NCBI GenBank assembly: GCA_022605405.1
Contig: JABYQQ010000004.1
Span: 2,790,001-2,854,000 of the forward strand
Length of the DNA stretch: 64,000 bases
Direction: 5' to 3'
Source: Earliella scabrosa
Taxonomy: Eukaryota > Basidiomycota > Agaricomycetes > Polyporales > Polyporaceae
The notes below the pieces were generated by a model that did no database searches, had not been told where the DNA came from, and saw only the letters and a list, made by a program, of their open reading frames with translations. Positions 22,198 through 32,573 of this stretch are shown piece after piece. Made by a program: the position numbers and the translations under genes. Position 1 is the stretch's first letter; each line of letters begins with the position of its first letter.

Positions 22198-23466
22198 CTA
22201 AACGCAACACAACTTCCCTGTCTCGAACACTGTAGCGATGCGCTCAACGTCATCTCCAGGTCTATCCTTCGCGAAGTGCGTGCTCCATCCAATCGTCTTG
22301 AGCGACGGCAACAGTTTCCCAAGCACAGCGCTCGCGATACGCTCCCTTTCGCGCACTATGGCGCCGTGTTCCGCGAGGCATATCGCGCACTGATTAGGAC
22401 CAAACGGCGGCGAGGAATATGCGCCAGAGCGGGGAGAGCAAATGACCACGGTTGCGCAGCGATCGAGGTGGCAGTTGAGGACATCGGAGTCGGACAGGAA
22501 GACGCCGAGGAAGAGATGTTCGAGTTTTCCTAGAGGTTTGAGCGCATTGCCGAAAGTGTTCTGCGACGGTACCGACATGAGACAACGAGCGATCTGTTAG
22601 CCACAAATTGAGCGCACCGCGAGCTTGGGTACCGAAGAATAGTGCTCTGGGATGGGAGAGTGTACTGTGCAGCTTGCGGACTCCTCGTAGCACAGCCAGC
22701 AGCATTCGAGGTCGAGGCGCTCCGTGCAAGACAGCCCCAGCGTCACAAGAGCAGGGAAGCGAGCAGCAAGGAGAGATAGCAAAGCATTGTCGATCCGTGG
22801 TAGATGAGTCAATTTCAAGGACGTGAGGCCCGTAGGCACATTGTTGAAGAGAAGGGAGCATCGGCTTCGTTGAGTTGCCAGTCCATCGGCAGAAAAGTCC
22901 AGCTCCAGATAGCATAAGGAGAAGAGTCGGGCAAGACCGTCCATCTTGTGCTGGAAATACGATGTTGAGGAATATAATGCACTGCATATATGCGGGTGAC
23001 ACGCACTGATCAGTCGTATATCTGCCTTGTGAGCGCATACAGGCAGATGAACGCACCGCACCCAGGGACATATGCCCTTGATCTGACATAGTCTGACCCA
23101 GTGCCTGGCCGAGCGAACGTTGAGAGATTCATAGTAACGTTTCAGGGCGATTTGGCGGAACTGCCACGAGACGCGCGTGAAAGACGCTATCGCAGCGAAG
23201 GCGCGCCCTCCGACGAGCAACGATAGCGCTATGTTGTCGACAATCTCCGCAGGAAGTGCGCGCCCACGACATGTCTAGAGACCGCATATAGTGAGGTGCG
23301 AAAGTGCAGAGCCGAGTGTGGGAGACTTACCGTGAAGGATACAGGTGCTTTCTGTTGGCATTGCATCACGACGCAAAGGACGTAAACCCGCGGGAGTACA
23401 GGAAGGGGAAGATGGCGTTGTGAAACTAACCTGCGATGAAGGAGCATTAGCATCGCGCTGTGTCAT
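22198..23466 (-). CDS. F-box-like protein
   Basis: A degenerate F-box (about residues 22-65) reads RALPAEIVDNIALSLLVGG, then ASFTRVSWQFRQIALKRYYESL. F-box proteins recruit substrates to Skp1-cullin ubiquitin ligases, and basidiomycete genomes carry large, fast-evolving sets. Four exons are predicted: 23466-23431, a 21-nt microexon 23351-23331, 23274-22618 and 22560-22198, totalling 358 residues with all phases consistent. The C-terminal two thirds contain leucine-rich segments (LFSLCYLELDFSADGL, GLTSLKLTHLPRIDNALLSLL, LVTLGLSC) like the repeat regions of other fungal F-box proteins, and end with ERIATVFETGKLCC. The large third exon is open throughout, so a further small intron cannot be excluded. 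The substrate is unknown. Confidence 0.72.
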
Positions 23467-24178
23467 TTGAAGGAGCGCACACGTGATCGCGTTTAAGTTG
23501 AGTGTGCACGTCGGAGCTGGCCACTCGGGCTTCGTCGTGGACACCTGTAGGGAGCACTAGTATGTCGGCTCATGCGCCCATGCATCATGCCAGTCAGTGC
23601 TGTGACGTTTCAAAGTTATTATTACCTCCTCACTTTCTGTCTCTGCGTTCAGGTAGTAGCATAGCAAACATAGGGTGGTATATCGTCCAATGAGCTACCG
23701 CGGTAGCGTTTGCTTCCTCAGTTGTACGAGTAACAGAGTCGTCCAGCCAGGAAGCTGGAACAAAGATGTGCGGGCACTCAGTGCACCCCCGCTCGAAGTC
23801 CACCAGCAGTCTATTCCGAGGTTCCTTCTGACCGCGACGGCGTGGACTCTGCACAGGAACCTCAAGCCCGCACGTAGGTGATGGACAGACAGTTCCATCT
23901 CTGTTAAGTGGATGGGAGGATGTGTTGCCGCACAAGTGGTCGATTGTTGCGTACTTAAGACGTACTTACCTTCTCTCTAGCCACCATCATCATTTGTAGC
24001 AGGAGCAGGATACTACAATCCACATCTTGAACCCCGAGAAGGGGGATGCACGAAGCCGGCGATCGGCATACGAGTGGGGGTTTCACGTTGGGCAGCGCGA
24101 GAACGACAACGCACGAATACCTTGTGGTCTGGGAATGAAGTCACAAACTCACAATCATGATGTAAACTGACATACATG
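23467..24178. other. Intergenic
   Basis: This lies between the F-box gene start and the PET117 stop. A minus-strand open frame of 101 codons (23630-23935) has no supported start context or domain. No other feature was recognised. Confidence 0.4.
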
Positions 24179-24487
24179 TCATGTAGCACCTGTCGGATTG
24201 GGTGCAGGATTTGAAACGCTTTGTACCCGTTCATACCGTTCCCGCTTCTCCAGAGACCGCTGAAGCTCCTCCTCCCTCTGCTTCATCTTCTCGCGTCGCC
24301 GCTCTTCGTCCCTCAGCACTCCCTGATACATGGTCTAGCAGAGACGTCAGCTATGTCTTACTACAGATTCACTGGAATGGTGGTGACGTACCTCACGTTC
24401 TCGGATTTGGAGGTGGTGCACTCCCCAGATTATGAACGCTGAGCCTAGCACGGCGCTACCAAGGGTGATTTTCGCGGCTCGCGACAT
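24179..24487 (-). CDS. PET117: Pet117 cytochrome c oxidase assembly factor
   Basis: Pet117 is a small mitochondrial inner-membrane/matrix protein that couples heme A synthesis (Cox15) to cytochrome c oxidase assembly. Two exons (24487-24392 and 24334-24179) give 83 residues, close to the usual family length. The N-terminal segment MSRAAKITLGSAVLGSAFII is a single membrane helix that is also the mitochondrial signal. It is followed by the conserved VHHLQIRERE and the MYQGVLRDEERRREK block, then a charged helix of about 40 residues. The gene is too short to stand out as a single open frame because the intron splits it. It diverges from the Smr-domain gene with 292 bp between starts. Confidence 0.93.
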
Positions 24488-24779
24488 CTTCTACGGTAGA
24501 CTGAGCCTGCTCAATGATCGTCGAAACGAGCTTGAACTTTGAAGTGAGACGTGGACAAGGCGGACGCAAGAGGATACAAAGGCGGAGGGGTCCGTGATGA
24601 TGCAGACGCGGCTTGGTGGCGGTAAGAGCGAGATCGAGATCGAGGGGAGCCGCCGGTCCGCGGCTGACCCCATTCGGCGGCTGACCCAAGGCTGACCACA
24701 ACGTCGTCGGCTGCATCTGCACACCGTCCGTATTGCCTTACCCGCTTCTCCAACTCCCACATCCTACCACGCACAAGCA

Positions 24780-26889
24780 ATGGCATCCCAGCCTACCATA
24801 CAAGACATCCTACAGGTAGGCAGAACGCCCAGAGATCCGTCACATCGCTAAGCCATTCCGTCATTGCGTACTTGGTTTCACAGGCGGAATTCTCTCCCCC
24901 GCTTGACACCTCCCTCATCGCGGCCATAGTCGCGGACTACGTCTCAGGCAACGATGCGAACAAGGGCGACGAGCTCCGGCAGCTGCGCGAGGTCTTGAGC
25001 AACCTCGCGGCGGAGGCGGAGAAGGAGCTCTTCGACTCGGACGAGCAGTCTCTCTCCGCGTTCAGCCGTCTCCACATCTCCCCCTCTCTTGCGGACGACA
25101 CCTCCAGCTCCTTTGATTACTCGACCACGGACAACTCTGGCTATACGTCTAACAGCTCTGCTACGTCGGATTCCTCCGGTCAGCAGTCTTTCAGCTCCCC
25201 GCTCGGCTTCCTGCACGCACTCTTCCCCCAGGTCTCCCCGGACAAGCTCCGAAGCACCCTTGCGGCCCATGGCGGTCGGCTCGAGGACCTGGACATTGAG
25301 GAGCTGGTGGAGGAGCTGCTGACCAGTGAGTACATTCGTGAACTGGAGGAGCGCGGTTTGGACGAGTCCGAGTCGAGGGAGATGGGCTTCGAGGCGCCAT
25401 GGGAGTTGGTTGAGAAGAAGAAGAAGGGCAGTCCCAAGCAAAAGAAACAGAACAAGAAGGGGACTACCATCCGGCTCGTCGACGTCCGGCAGCAGCAGCA
25501 CGTCCGTCCGACGCTTTCCACCTCCCGTCCCGCTCCCCCGGATCCATGGACGCAGCTCGCTTCGGTCGCATCGCACCTACACACTCTCATCCCCTCCCAC
25601 TCGGTCGCGTATTTCCAGTCCATATTCCACTCCCCGCAGCACGCTACCCCGGCACATGCCCTCCGCGCGGCCATGGTTCAGATTGCAAAGAAGACTTCCA
25701 AATCGAGCGAGGAGCTCACGGAGGAAGAAAGTCCGCTCCTGTTCAGCATGTTCGAGGTACTCACTACTTCCCCGACGTACGCGGAGCTCAATGTCGAAGA
25801 GCGCGACCAGTTGCTCGAGGACGCGCTCTACGCGCTCCGTGCTACATCTTGGAATCCGAACTCAGCTCTGGATGTCGTGCAGCTCCTCATGGAGCTGGAC
25901 GCCGACTTTTCGTCGAAGGAGTTCTCTTGGGGAGTATACCATCAGCAAGCACCGCAGCCCATGGCTACAACGAAGTTGCCGTCCGGCCCGCCTCCCATTC
26001 CGCCCCCGCCCAACATACCGCGGCGCGCGCAGACGATGCCTAGCGTTTCTTTGGCCGAGAAGTCTCGGGCACCCGCGAACGCATGGCAGACCATCCCAAT
26101 CAAGTCCGGACCGGACGGCCCACATCCGTTATCTGGCGTAATTCGTGCCTATACCAACCAAGCCCCTTCTCCGACCGCGAAGAAGGTCAAGGGATCGGGC
26201 AACGGACTCGGCAAAGGCGGCAAGGGTGACGTCGGGGAGCTTCCAGTATCCAAGCGCGCAGCGCAGCAGAAGCGGTACTGGGAGCTGTTCGAGCAGAGGA
26301 GGGCTGCGATGCGGGAGGCTGGGAAGGCATGGCAGAGGGGCAACACGAAGAACTTCGGGGGCGAGGTTGCATTCTACTTTGCTGAGAGGGTAAGTTGTTA
26401 TGAGCTCTTTGGTGATACTGGCGGAATGACTGATCTTTTTCCAAGGCGCGAGAGATCCAGAAACAGGCCCAGAAGGAGCAGCTTGACGGCGCGCGCGACA
26501 TGGTCATGAATTCCAGGTAAGAGTCCCTCACCTAGGCGACGCTCCAGCACCATAGCTGAACGCTATGAACAGGGTGAGCAGTGCCAAGAGGGACACCATC
26601 GACTTGCACGGCACTTGTGTCGTCGAAGCCGTGGCGGTTGTCCGGGAGTACCTCGCGGAGTACTGGACCGGTGCGTGCTTTCCCCACCGTCGTCTACGGT
26701 CCCGCACTGAATGCGAGCGGCCTCGCAGGGAAACCCGTAGAGATCATCACCGGGCGCGGCAACCACTCCAAGAACGGAGTAGGGGTGCTTGGCCCTGCGG
26801 TGCGCAACGCGCTGACTACAGATGGGTGGGTATTCGACGCACACCCCGGCGGCATCATCATCCGCGGCATGCGCGCTGAAAGGCGATAG
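24780..26889 (+). CDS. CUE / DUF1771 / Smr-domain protein (Cue2-like)
   Basis: Proteins with this layout include yeast Cue2 and animal N4BP2, endonucleases that cut mRNA at stalled ribosomes in no-go decay. Five exons (24780-24815, 24884-26389, 26446-26516, 26573-26670, 26729-26889) give 623 residues. A CUE-like ubiquitin-binding segment (about 118-165) has LHALFPQVSPDKL and a following helical run. DUF1771 (about 478-540) includes RYWELFEQRRAAMREAGKAW and AREIQKQAQKEQ. The Smr domain (about 545-620) has the DLHG motif and the TGRGNHSKNG loop, the two signatures of active Smr nucleases. The middle is Pro/Ser-rich. Exon 1 is only 36 nt. Assignment as the functional Cue2 counterpart is inferred from domain order. 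Confidence 0.9.
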
Positions 26890-27844
26890 CATACCAGACT
26901 GGGATCATGCTGCTGTGCCGTGCGAGCACATCAGCGCCACGATGGTCCAGCTGTCCTGTTATGGGGTGCGTGCGGATACTTGTTTCGCTAGACATACACG
27001 ACTAGGTTTGTTATCCCCTCCCCCTCCCCGTGTAGCCATCCATACTCCGGTGTATCTAGTAGTTTCATTTGCTTATTCCATCCTAGACCGTTAGACTGCT
27101 ATCTATTACTCCCGCATAGTGTACTTTAACTGCACCCAGATCGCGTGCTCTCGTTTCGATGGGGAACGCTGACCGGTTTCCCTGACATACCTCCTGATGG
27201 ACATGCCGTTCATCTTTCTCACCAGTCCGGACCTCTTCTCGTACCCGCGTTCAATGCCCTCCGGTACGTGAATGTCTTTCCTCTGACTTCACCGAATCTA
27301 ATAGTGGGACCAGGGGGCTAGCCTGCACGATCACCCTAGTCAGCATCAACGCAGGACCCCAGCCTCGCATTCTCCGTAACATCACCATCCATTCTGGCTC
27401 GCTCGATCGTGGAAGCCGAAGACCCGTTGCCGTACGATGGCGGCGAAAAAAGTAATGGAGGCGCTCCCATGATGCCCCTGCGCCTGACCTGAGCGAATCC
27501 CGGTCAATCCACCACGCCCCCGTCCATTTTGATGATCCCGCGCTCCAGACCCGAGCCCGGAGGTCAAGATGACACCATTTAATTGGCTCGTAAAACTGCC
27601 CGACCCGGCGCTGAGGGTCGCTGCTTAAATACTAAAACGTTCCACGGGCAACCTGGCCTTCCTGGCTCAGCTCTCTCATCCTCCGACGCTCGTCCATCCT
27701 CGAGCTCAGGTCCGTTCTGACTTTGTCTTCGCCCGCAATAGCAGAGTCCCGACGTCCTTACGATCTCTCGGCCTCTGGCCTGCGCCCCTGGTAGAGAACT
27801 TCCCCGCATCTCCAGCTCAGATTTGCCGGTCGTGTGACTCAATT
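26890..27844. other. Intergenic
   Basis: This separates the Smr-domain gene and the second PQ-loop gene, both on the plus strand. It contains a C-rich tract near 27018-27035. The last 150 bp before 27845 is pyrimidine-rich, with a TTAAATACTAAAA patch near 27626 that could serve as a core promoter. No gene is supported. Confidence 0.4.
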
Positions 27845-29083
27845 ATGGTCGCGAATCCCGCAGCCGAGAACGCCCTCGGGACATTAGGTGCGTTCTTGTT
27901 TATCTTCGCCAGACATACACTCACCTCAGGCTCCTTCCTATGTCCAGGCACCATTTGCTGGACGATCCAGCTCCTGCCCCAGCTCTGGCTCACGTACCGC
28001 ACGAAGTCTGTTGAAGGCCTCTCGGAATGGCTGATGTGAGATCCGGGCTCTCGCGTATAGTATGTTGGTCGTGTGACACTGATCCGAGCGCGTGTGTCTC
28101 GTTACACTTTCGTATTTTCCTCCGCGTCGCACCCGACCGGCAAAACGGAACCTCCACCGGACGCTCAGGTTGATCTGGGGCATCGCGGGGTCGTTCTTGG
28201 GGACGTACTCGGTGGTGGAGGGCTTGAGTGTCCCGTTGATACTGCAGCCGCAACTGTTTGGCAGCCTGTGCTTGGTGTCTTGGGCTCAGGTGAGTGTCGC
28301 ATACCCGCGCGCAATTCCAGAAATCATGCTGAATCGCCATGCGTTGCTCATCATGGTCCGTCGCATCAGTGCCAGTACTATGGCCGGAAACGTTCGAGAG
28401 CTGCGTCGCTCGCGCTGTTCGTCGTGGCCCTCGCGTTATTTGCTGGGTTTGAGGTTGGAACCATATTTGCCGTCACGGTGAGAGTTTCTTCGAGAGATTG
28501 GACAAGACGCTTGCGCTGATAGATTGTCTCTAGCCCGCCTATAACGCAGGGAACACGGCACCGGTTCAATTCTTTGGTATCTTCAGCACAGTGTTGATCG
28601 CCGTAGCGCTTTTGTAAGTGCCTGCACAAAGAGATTGCGATCGAGGCTGGCATGGACGACGCCCTGACACACCGTTAGTCCACAATACTATGAAATCTAC
28701 AAACACAAGGAGGTCATCGGCATATCCATCCCATTCATGATAGTGGACCTTTTAGGCGGCGTCTTCAACTCGCTGTCCCTGGCCTTCAAGGACAATTACC
28801 CTGTAGTCGCTGGTGTCACATATGCTCTTGTGGTGGTGCGTCTGGGTAAAGCCATATCAGTACAGAGCACGCTAACCCACTGGTATCCTACTAGTTGCTG
28901 GACGGGATTGTCATTCTTTGCGCGGTCATTCTCAACCCCCTCGCACGCCGCCGGAGAAGGCGACTTGCAGCTGATGAAACCGTCTCTCCTGCGGAAACTA
29001 TAACGACAGGCACTGAGGAATGTACCTTGGTGCCAACACGGAAAGAAGACGGGTCAATGCCCCCTCACTCGGAGAAGTGTTGA
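27845..29083 (+). CDS. PQ-loop repeat membrane protein (paralog 2)
   Basis: This is the paralog of the PQ-loop gene at 5545-6852, on the opposite strand 21 kb away. Seven exons (27845-27887, 27948-28035, 28169-28289, 28370-28477, 28534-28613, 28679-28835, 28895-29083) give 261 residues with all phases consistent. The start MVANPAAENALGTLG matches MPVNPTAENVLGTIG of paralog 1. PQ loop 1 is QLLPQLWLTYRTKSVEGLS; PQ loop 2 is PQYYEIYKHKEVIGIS, followed by VDLLGGVFNSLSLAFKD. Seven hydrophobic segments are visible. The charged C-terminal tail is about 30 residues shorter than in paralog 1. The intron after VALL here has a normal GT donor. Function is inferred only as a small-molecule carrier or vacuolar-type membrane protein. 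Confidence 0.87.
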
Positions 29084-29665
29084 GAGATAGAGCGCTGCAC
29101 AAGCCAGGTGCCCGCTTACGACAAACTTTTACATGGACTAACGACCTAGAGTACTCCAGACGGTATTGGCGGCGTGGTAAACGCATGTAGAATAGATCTG
29201 ACGGTCTTACTTCTCTCTCACCACTATGCTCGTGTGGGACGCGCCACACCTTGTCCCTCGGGCAGTTCAAAATCGAAGGTGTTCTATGAAGGTCTGCTAG
29301 CGGATGAACGAGCAGACGACTGCTTGAGCCGACTAAGGTGCGCGCTTCCGTCAGGAGATTAGGCCAGCAGTCGAGTCGTTCAGATGGCCAGAGAGGCAAA
29401 CAAGTGTCCACCGCGTTATCATATTTCATCGCATTCCGGTCCACACACGATACGGCCGGCCAGGCTCGACATATGCTGAACATGCAATCGACTTTCATGT
29501 CCCGGAAGGGGGCAAGCCAAATGACATTGTTGCTCCTGAAGACATCTAAACACAAGCAGTATACGTGGATTGCGTCGCGAGATAGCCAACTCAGTCAGTG
29601 GCGAGGACGAATAAATGTCCGAGGTGCTCACGCGATCGTTCTCCCGTGACGGTTAATCCCTAGTA
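29084..29665. other. Convergent intergenic region
   Basis: This lies between the convergent PQ-loop paralog 2 and aldehyde dehydrogenase genes. I see no gene, repeat or RNA signal. Confidence 0.45.
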
Positions 29666-31614
29666 CTAATGGCTTGATGTTCCGTTGACCTCTCCCTCCC
29701 CTGTCCCGTTAGCCTCGGTCGCGTTTGCTAGCTTCGAGATGATCGGATATGGGGGCTCCTTGGCAGGGCTGAGGACCGTTAACCGCAGCTGGGTCCAATC
29801 CTCCACATTAAAGTGCCCATATCCGCTCGCACCCCTGGCCGAACAGTGACAAGCGCCCATCAGTTACGCTCTTCGGGAGAGCACACCGCCAACGCACCCA
29901 AGCCCTCCCAGAGTCCGCATCCATTCGGAGTGCACGGTGGGTCCGTTGATGACAGTGCAATCTGGGCCTGATCAGTCGCACATCCAGGAGACATGTCAGT
30001 GTGCCACTCACAAGCACGGATCCTCGCCGAGACATCAAACGCCGCATTCACGTCCTTCGTCCAAACTGCGGAAGTCATCGAGTACTCGGACGCGTTCGCC
30101 AACTCCACCGCCGCATCTATCGTGTCCACAACTGCCAGCGCGACAACTGCTCCCGCACCGTTTCAGCCACTGCGGCGCCGGGTGCATACTGCTGGAGGTA
30201 CGTACCTGGTCCGAAGCTCTCCCTGTCCCAGAGCCTCATGCCTGGTCTGACGTCCGTCACGATGTGCGGCTGAACCACGGCGCCCTGTCTGGTCAGGTCT
30301 CCGAGAGCGACCTTCGCGCCGGCTGCGACCGCCTCCTTCATCATCGCGATGACATTCTCAGCGGAGCCCTGGGTGAACAGTGCGCCGAGCACGGCCGGAT
30401 GGTCCCCCTCGATGTCCCCGGCCGCGGCTTGCTTGAAGAGCGCGGTAAGTTCCTCGAGGAGAGATGACACTGCCTGTCGCTGAACGATGACACGTTCGGT
30501 GGACATGCATATCTGTCCGGAGTTGAGAAGAGCGGAGGAGGTGATCGCGCGCGCGGCCCGCGGGATGTCGGCATCCTCTAGTACCTGTTAGGTGAGGTAG
30601 ACTGAGCGGATGACTCATGTAAGGAGTGCGGAGCAACGTACCACCACTGGTGCCTTCCCACCCAGCTCGAAGACACACGGCTTGAGGTACTTCGCAGCCT
30701 CCGCTGCAATGATCTTGCCGACGCGGTCGCTTCCTGTGAACTGTGGACAGTGTCAAAGCCACTGCGGCGCTGGCGTATGCACGAATAGCTCACATTGATC
30801 TTGCGGACCATGGGGTGCGCGAAGATCTCAGCTGTACGCGCTGGAGAGTCTTCTCTGGAAGTTGAGATGAAGTTCAAGACGCCCTTCGGGAGCCCAGCCT
30901 ATAACGCACATGGTCTCGTGAGCTAAGTGTATCGCGCAGATTCCATTGTAACGTGATATAGACCTCCTCGAAAAGTTCGGCAATGATCGCTTGAGTACGA
31001 GGGCTCTCTTCGGAGCACCTCAACACACATGTATTGCCGCATATGAGCGGAACGCCCAAGGCCCGCACCGTGAGCCCAGTAGGAGCATTCCATGGGGATA
31101 TACCGAACCTGTCTCGAACTCATGATGAGCATTCCAGTCAGACGCGGACAATCCGATTATACACTCACACAACACCAAGTGCTCTCCTCCGCGCGTATAC
31201 CTGCCCTCCCGGGACAATAGAGTCAAACGTCTCCCCCTTCAGCTGCGAGATCATGCCCGCATAGTTGCGCAAGTGCAAGACCTGTCCGGCATGGCCAAAC
31301 GGAACCATATCGTCTGTAGCCGCGACTTCCTCCTTCAACAACCGCGCGATCTTCTCCCTGTATCTCTCGGTCGCCAAGATGTCTGCCGCCTTGAGGAAGA
31401 TGTCGCGCCTGACCGAAGCTGGCGTATTCTCCCAGAGTGGGAATGCGCGCGCGGCCGCCTCGACTGCAGCCGCACAATCTTCCGCAGACGCGGAGGCAGC
31501 CCTCCCAACGACCTTTCCGGACATTGGGTTGACCACGTCAAACGTTGCGCCCGTGCTAGCAGGACGCCATACACCATCGATGAAGAGTGGACTGAAGGGT
31601 AGCGAATCGGACAT
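29666..31614 (-). CDS. NAD(P)-dependent aldehyde dehydrogenase
   Basis: This oxidises an aldehyde to the acid. The sequence is nearest in my recall to fungal benzaldehyde/vanillin/salicylaldehyde-type enzymes, but the substrate is inference. Eight exons are predicted with consistent phases. Conserved blocks in order are [66 protein letters not shown], the general-base Glu in FELGGKAP, the catalytic Cys in [10 protein letters not shown], and INGPTVHSE near the end. The Lys normally found in the VxKxSE cofactor-binding motif is Arg. The C-terminal 35 residues after QLRLTVLSP are an extension. It sits downstream of an MFS exporter on the same strand, a pairing suited to aromatic-aldehyde detoxification, although co-regulation is not shown. 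Confidence 0.88.
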
Positions 31615-31726
31615 GGTCAGTATAGGTCGAGGCTCGGAGTAGGATGGAGTCCGAGATGGCCGGTGGAGCGGGTATGAGCCCAGCGTGGTGGTGCAGGTAC
31701 CCCCGACCGCAGGAGCTCGTAGTGCA

Positions 31727-31733
31727 CTTTATA
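31727..31733 (-). promoter_or_regulatory. TATA box of aldehyde dehydrogenase
   Basis: TATAAAG on the minus strand lies 113-119 bp upstream of the ATG at 31614, a normal core-promoter position for a fungal gene. Confidence 0.5.
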
Positions 31734-32094
31734 GAACGGGGCACCCCGGGTTCGCTGTGAGATTCCCATGAGAGATGGAAATAAGGCAGAGCGGATTACC
31801 GATGTGCGGAAGGCAAACCTGCCCCATGTGAGTAGCACCAACCCAGCAGGGGTAAGTCCCATTGAGTCATGGGAGACGACAATCCCGTATGTGCAATCTG
31901 TCTCATGACCGTCAGTATATCCAAACATCGAGCACAAGTGCTCGGCTTGGAACTCTTCGTGACCTAATCTCTACCTTCTTCCGCTCGCAGCGCCTCTTCC
32001 ATATTCCACATTGCAGGTGATGATGACTGAAACCGAAGAGGTCATGTAATGCCTTTTACTTACTACGCCCGAATCGTTAGTAAGACTCACCAGT

Positions 32095-32105
32095 TTAACG
32101 TTCAA
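32095..32105 (+). repeat. TTAACGTTCAA promoter repeat, copy 1
   Basis: An 11-bp motif is repeated exactly at 32263-32273, both about 480-660 bp upstream of the aldehyde dehydrogenase start. It could be a transcription-factor site; no factor is known to me for this motif. Confidence 0.35.
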
Positions 32106-32258
32106 GCTCGAGAGTCGAAATGACGTTAGCAGACGTAGAGGGCGGCCTAACTTGGGTGACGCTTCTCTTGCATACCACAACGGATCTATCTGCGTGTTGC
32201 ATTCCCAGGAAATGATGGACCTTGAGCGGCAAGAGCAGGTATTTCAGTTCCATGGTTC

Positions 32259-32273
32259 AACGTTAACGTTCAA
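32259..32273 (+). repeat. Palindrome AACGTTAACGTT with second TTAACGTTCAA copy
   Basis: Bases 32259-32270 form a perfect 12-bp palindrome, and 32263-32273 repeats the motif at 32095 exactly. Such dyads are typical of dimeric regulator sites. The function is inference. Confidence 0.35.
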
Positions 32274-32343
32274 CTCCAAGCTGGAGTACTAGTGGCCCGT
32301 GGGCTCGCGCGGTGCTAGGACCGTGCGAAAAAGTGTACAAAAA

Positions 32344-32365
32344 CGCCGGGCCGGCTCCCCCGGCG
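32344..32365. other. GC-rich hairpin downstream of MFS gene
   Basis: CGCCGGG and CCCGGCG form a 7-bp perfect stem around an 8-nt loop, 209-230 bp past the MFS stop codon. It could be a 3'-end structure or a chance event in GC-rich DNA. Confidence 0.3.
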
Positions 32366-32573
32366 GATAGCAAGACTTAGTACGGCCATAGAGATCTGGA
32401 CTTCAGAGGACACTGTGAACTTACGCAGCGGATCAAACGATGTACGGCATTCCTCGTGAACACGCATTGTGAAGTCCATATAGCCACAACATTCGAACGG
32501 TCGTTACCATCATCGTAGGCACAAACCTCTACGTGCGTGACTCCACGGTCGGGTCAGAGGCGGAAACTGTCTG

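Larger units (their letters stand above)
31615..32573. other. Aldehyde dehydrogenase promoter region
   Basis: This is upstream of the aldehyde dehydrogenase and downstream of the MFS stop. It contains a TATA box (31727-31733, minus strand), two copies of TTAACGTTCAA (32095-32105 and 32263-32273), a 12-bp palindrome and a GC hairpin, each listed separately. No coding exon is supported. Confidence 0.5.

Noticed and set aside
23630..23935. 101-codon minus-strand open frame between the F-box and PET117 genes
   Set aside because: Cys-rich by chance; no finger spacing is consistent and no splice or start support exists.
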